From CAZQAA01 sp964591255 (GTDB taxonomy: Bacteria > Desulfobacterota > DSM-4660 > Desulfatiglandales > Desulfatiglandaceae), in assembly GCA_964591255.1 (NCBI GenBank), contig CAZQAA010000207.1, positions 1 to 6,327 of the forward strand: DNA of 6,327 nucleotides. Reading direction: 5' to 3'. The notes beneath the pieces were generated by a model. The model was given only the letters and a program-made list of their open reading frames with translations. It had not been told where the DNA came from and searched no databases. This document shows, piece by piece, positions 5,622-6,327 of the stretch. Positions within the stretch are counted from its first letter, which is position 1, and each line of letters opens with the position of its first letter. The position numbers were made by a program, and so were the translations under genes.

Positions 5622-6327
5622 ATTTGTAGGTCGTAATAACGCTTCATGAGATTTTCATCAAGCCCTTCCCGGTCTATTTTTACGGCAATGGGCAAATAAT
5701 CTAATATGTCTTGGGCTGTCATCCCGTCTTCTCCTGTGTTTTTTGATGCGAGGTCCCCTGCAAGGCCGTGAATAAACACTCCTTTTCGGACAGCATCCTC
5801 AACCGGCAACCCGAGACCATACATGGCTGCTACTGTACCTGTCAACACGTCTCCTGATCCGGCAGTCGCCATTCCAGAATTTCCTGTCATATTTATGAAG
5901 ACCTTTCCATCAGGATATCCTATCAGGGAATGGGGACCTTTTAACACTATTATGGCCTTTAATTTTTCTGCAGTGCGTCTAAGTATATCTACTTTATCTG
6001 TATCTATCTTGCGAATAGGCACCCCAGTGATTTTGGACATCTCACCTAAATGAGGCGTCAAAATTGTGCTTGCATCTCTCCTCCCAATGATTTCCAAATC
6101 CTTACACAGTGCCGTAATGCCGTCGCCATCAACTAGCAGCGGTTTTTTAATCTCAGAGGCCAGATCCCTTGTCAGTTGCTGGGTTTCCTCGTTAAGGGAC
6201 AGGCCAGGTCCTAAAACAACCATGTCCACATTTTCAGCTATTTCCAATAGAGATGTTTTATTTTCAATAGAAATACTTCCTGTTTCTGTCTCTGTTTGTG
6301 GAATAAAGACTATCTCATTTCCCTTGG
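5615..6327 (-). CDS. nnrD: ADP/ATP-dependent NAD(P)H-hydrate dehydratase (YjeF C-terminal domain), 5' end beyond right edge
   Basis: This enzyme uses ADP or ATP to dehydrate the damaged hydrates of NADH and NADPH back to active cofactor. The last 236 residues are visible, and the frame is open to the window edge. The TTG at 6247 is internal: upstream in-frame residues (FIPQTETETGSISIEN) continue the family's sequence. Motifs, in visible numbering, are VVLGPGLS (36-43), VDGDGITAL (65-73, where DAD is more usual), LTPHLGEMSKI (89-99), VLKGPHSLI (127-135), and the nucleotide-binding and catalytic block TGNSGMATAGSGDVLTG (147-163) with D159 as likely base, then FIHGLAGDLA. In many bacteria this domain is fused behind a YjeF_N NAD(P)HX epimerase; whether that is so here lies outside the window. 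It is the first visible gene of the operon and shares the ribokinase-like fold with ThiD next door, so the pairing does not need a pathway link. Confidence 0.94.
   Translation of the reverse strand, partial: KGNEIVFIPQTETETGSISIENKTSLLEIAENVDMVVLGPGLSLNEETQQLTRDLASEIKKPLLVDGDGITALCKDLEIIGRRDASTILTPHLGEMSKITGVPIRKIDTDKVDILRRTAEKLKAIIVLKGPHSLIGYPDGKVFINMTGNSGMATAGSGDVLTGTVAAMYGLGLPVEDAVRKGVFIHGLAGDLASKNTGEDGMTAQDILDYLPIAVKIDREGLDENLMKRYYDLQII

Overview
The window is a compact piece of one bacterial operon. All six genes are on the minus strand and are read from high to low coordinates. It carries the C-terminal dehydratase part of an NAD(P)H-hydrate repair enzyme (nnrD/YjeF_C, cut by the right edge), thiD, thiC, a DusB-like tRNA-dihydrouridine synthase, a long protein joining IspH to a nine-helix UbiA-like membrane domain, and a family 2 glycosyltransferase (cut by the left edge). 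Only about 70 bases lie between genes. There are no RNA genes, mobile elements, CRISPR arrays or long repeats, and no gene-free stretch longer than 45 bases.

The combination suggests an anaerobic bacterium, most likely from the Desulfobacterota (former Deltaproteobacteria). This is an inference from the short ThiC form, two [4Fe-4S] biosynthetic enzymes (ThiC, IspH), the MEP-type isoprenoid pathway, mid-range GC content by eye and use of TTG starts. No marker gene fixes the taxon.

Layout, right to left: nnrD (5615-6327, partial); a 45-base gap holding a consensus-like promoter pointing the opposite way; thiD (4790-5569); 18 bases; thiC (3470-4771); 5 bases; dusB-like (2472-3464); 20-base overlap; ispH-ubiA fusion (749-2491); 13-base overlap; glycosyltransferase (1-761, partial). 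The tight spacing and overlaps suggest co-transcription and translational coupling from a promoter beyond the right edge.

ThiC and ThiD make and phosphorylate the pyrimidine half of thiamine. NnrD repairs damaged nicotinamide cofactors and shares the ribokinase-like fold with ThiD. The Dus enzyme modifies tRNA. IspH makes the C5 isoprenoid units. The fused UbiA-like domain could use a prenyl diphosphate, but its metal-binding motifs are altered. The glycosyltransferase is probably a cytoplasmic or membrane-surface enzyme of glycolipid or polysaccharide assembly. The most unusual item is the IspH-UbiA fusion; the next is the divergent promoter in the nnrD-thiD gap.
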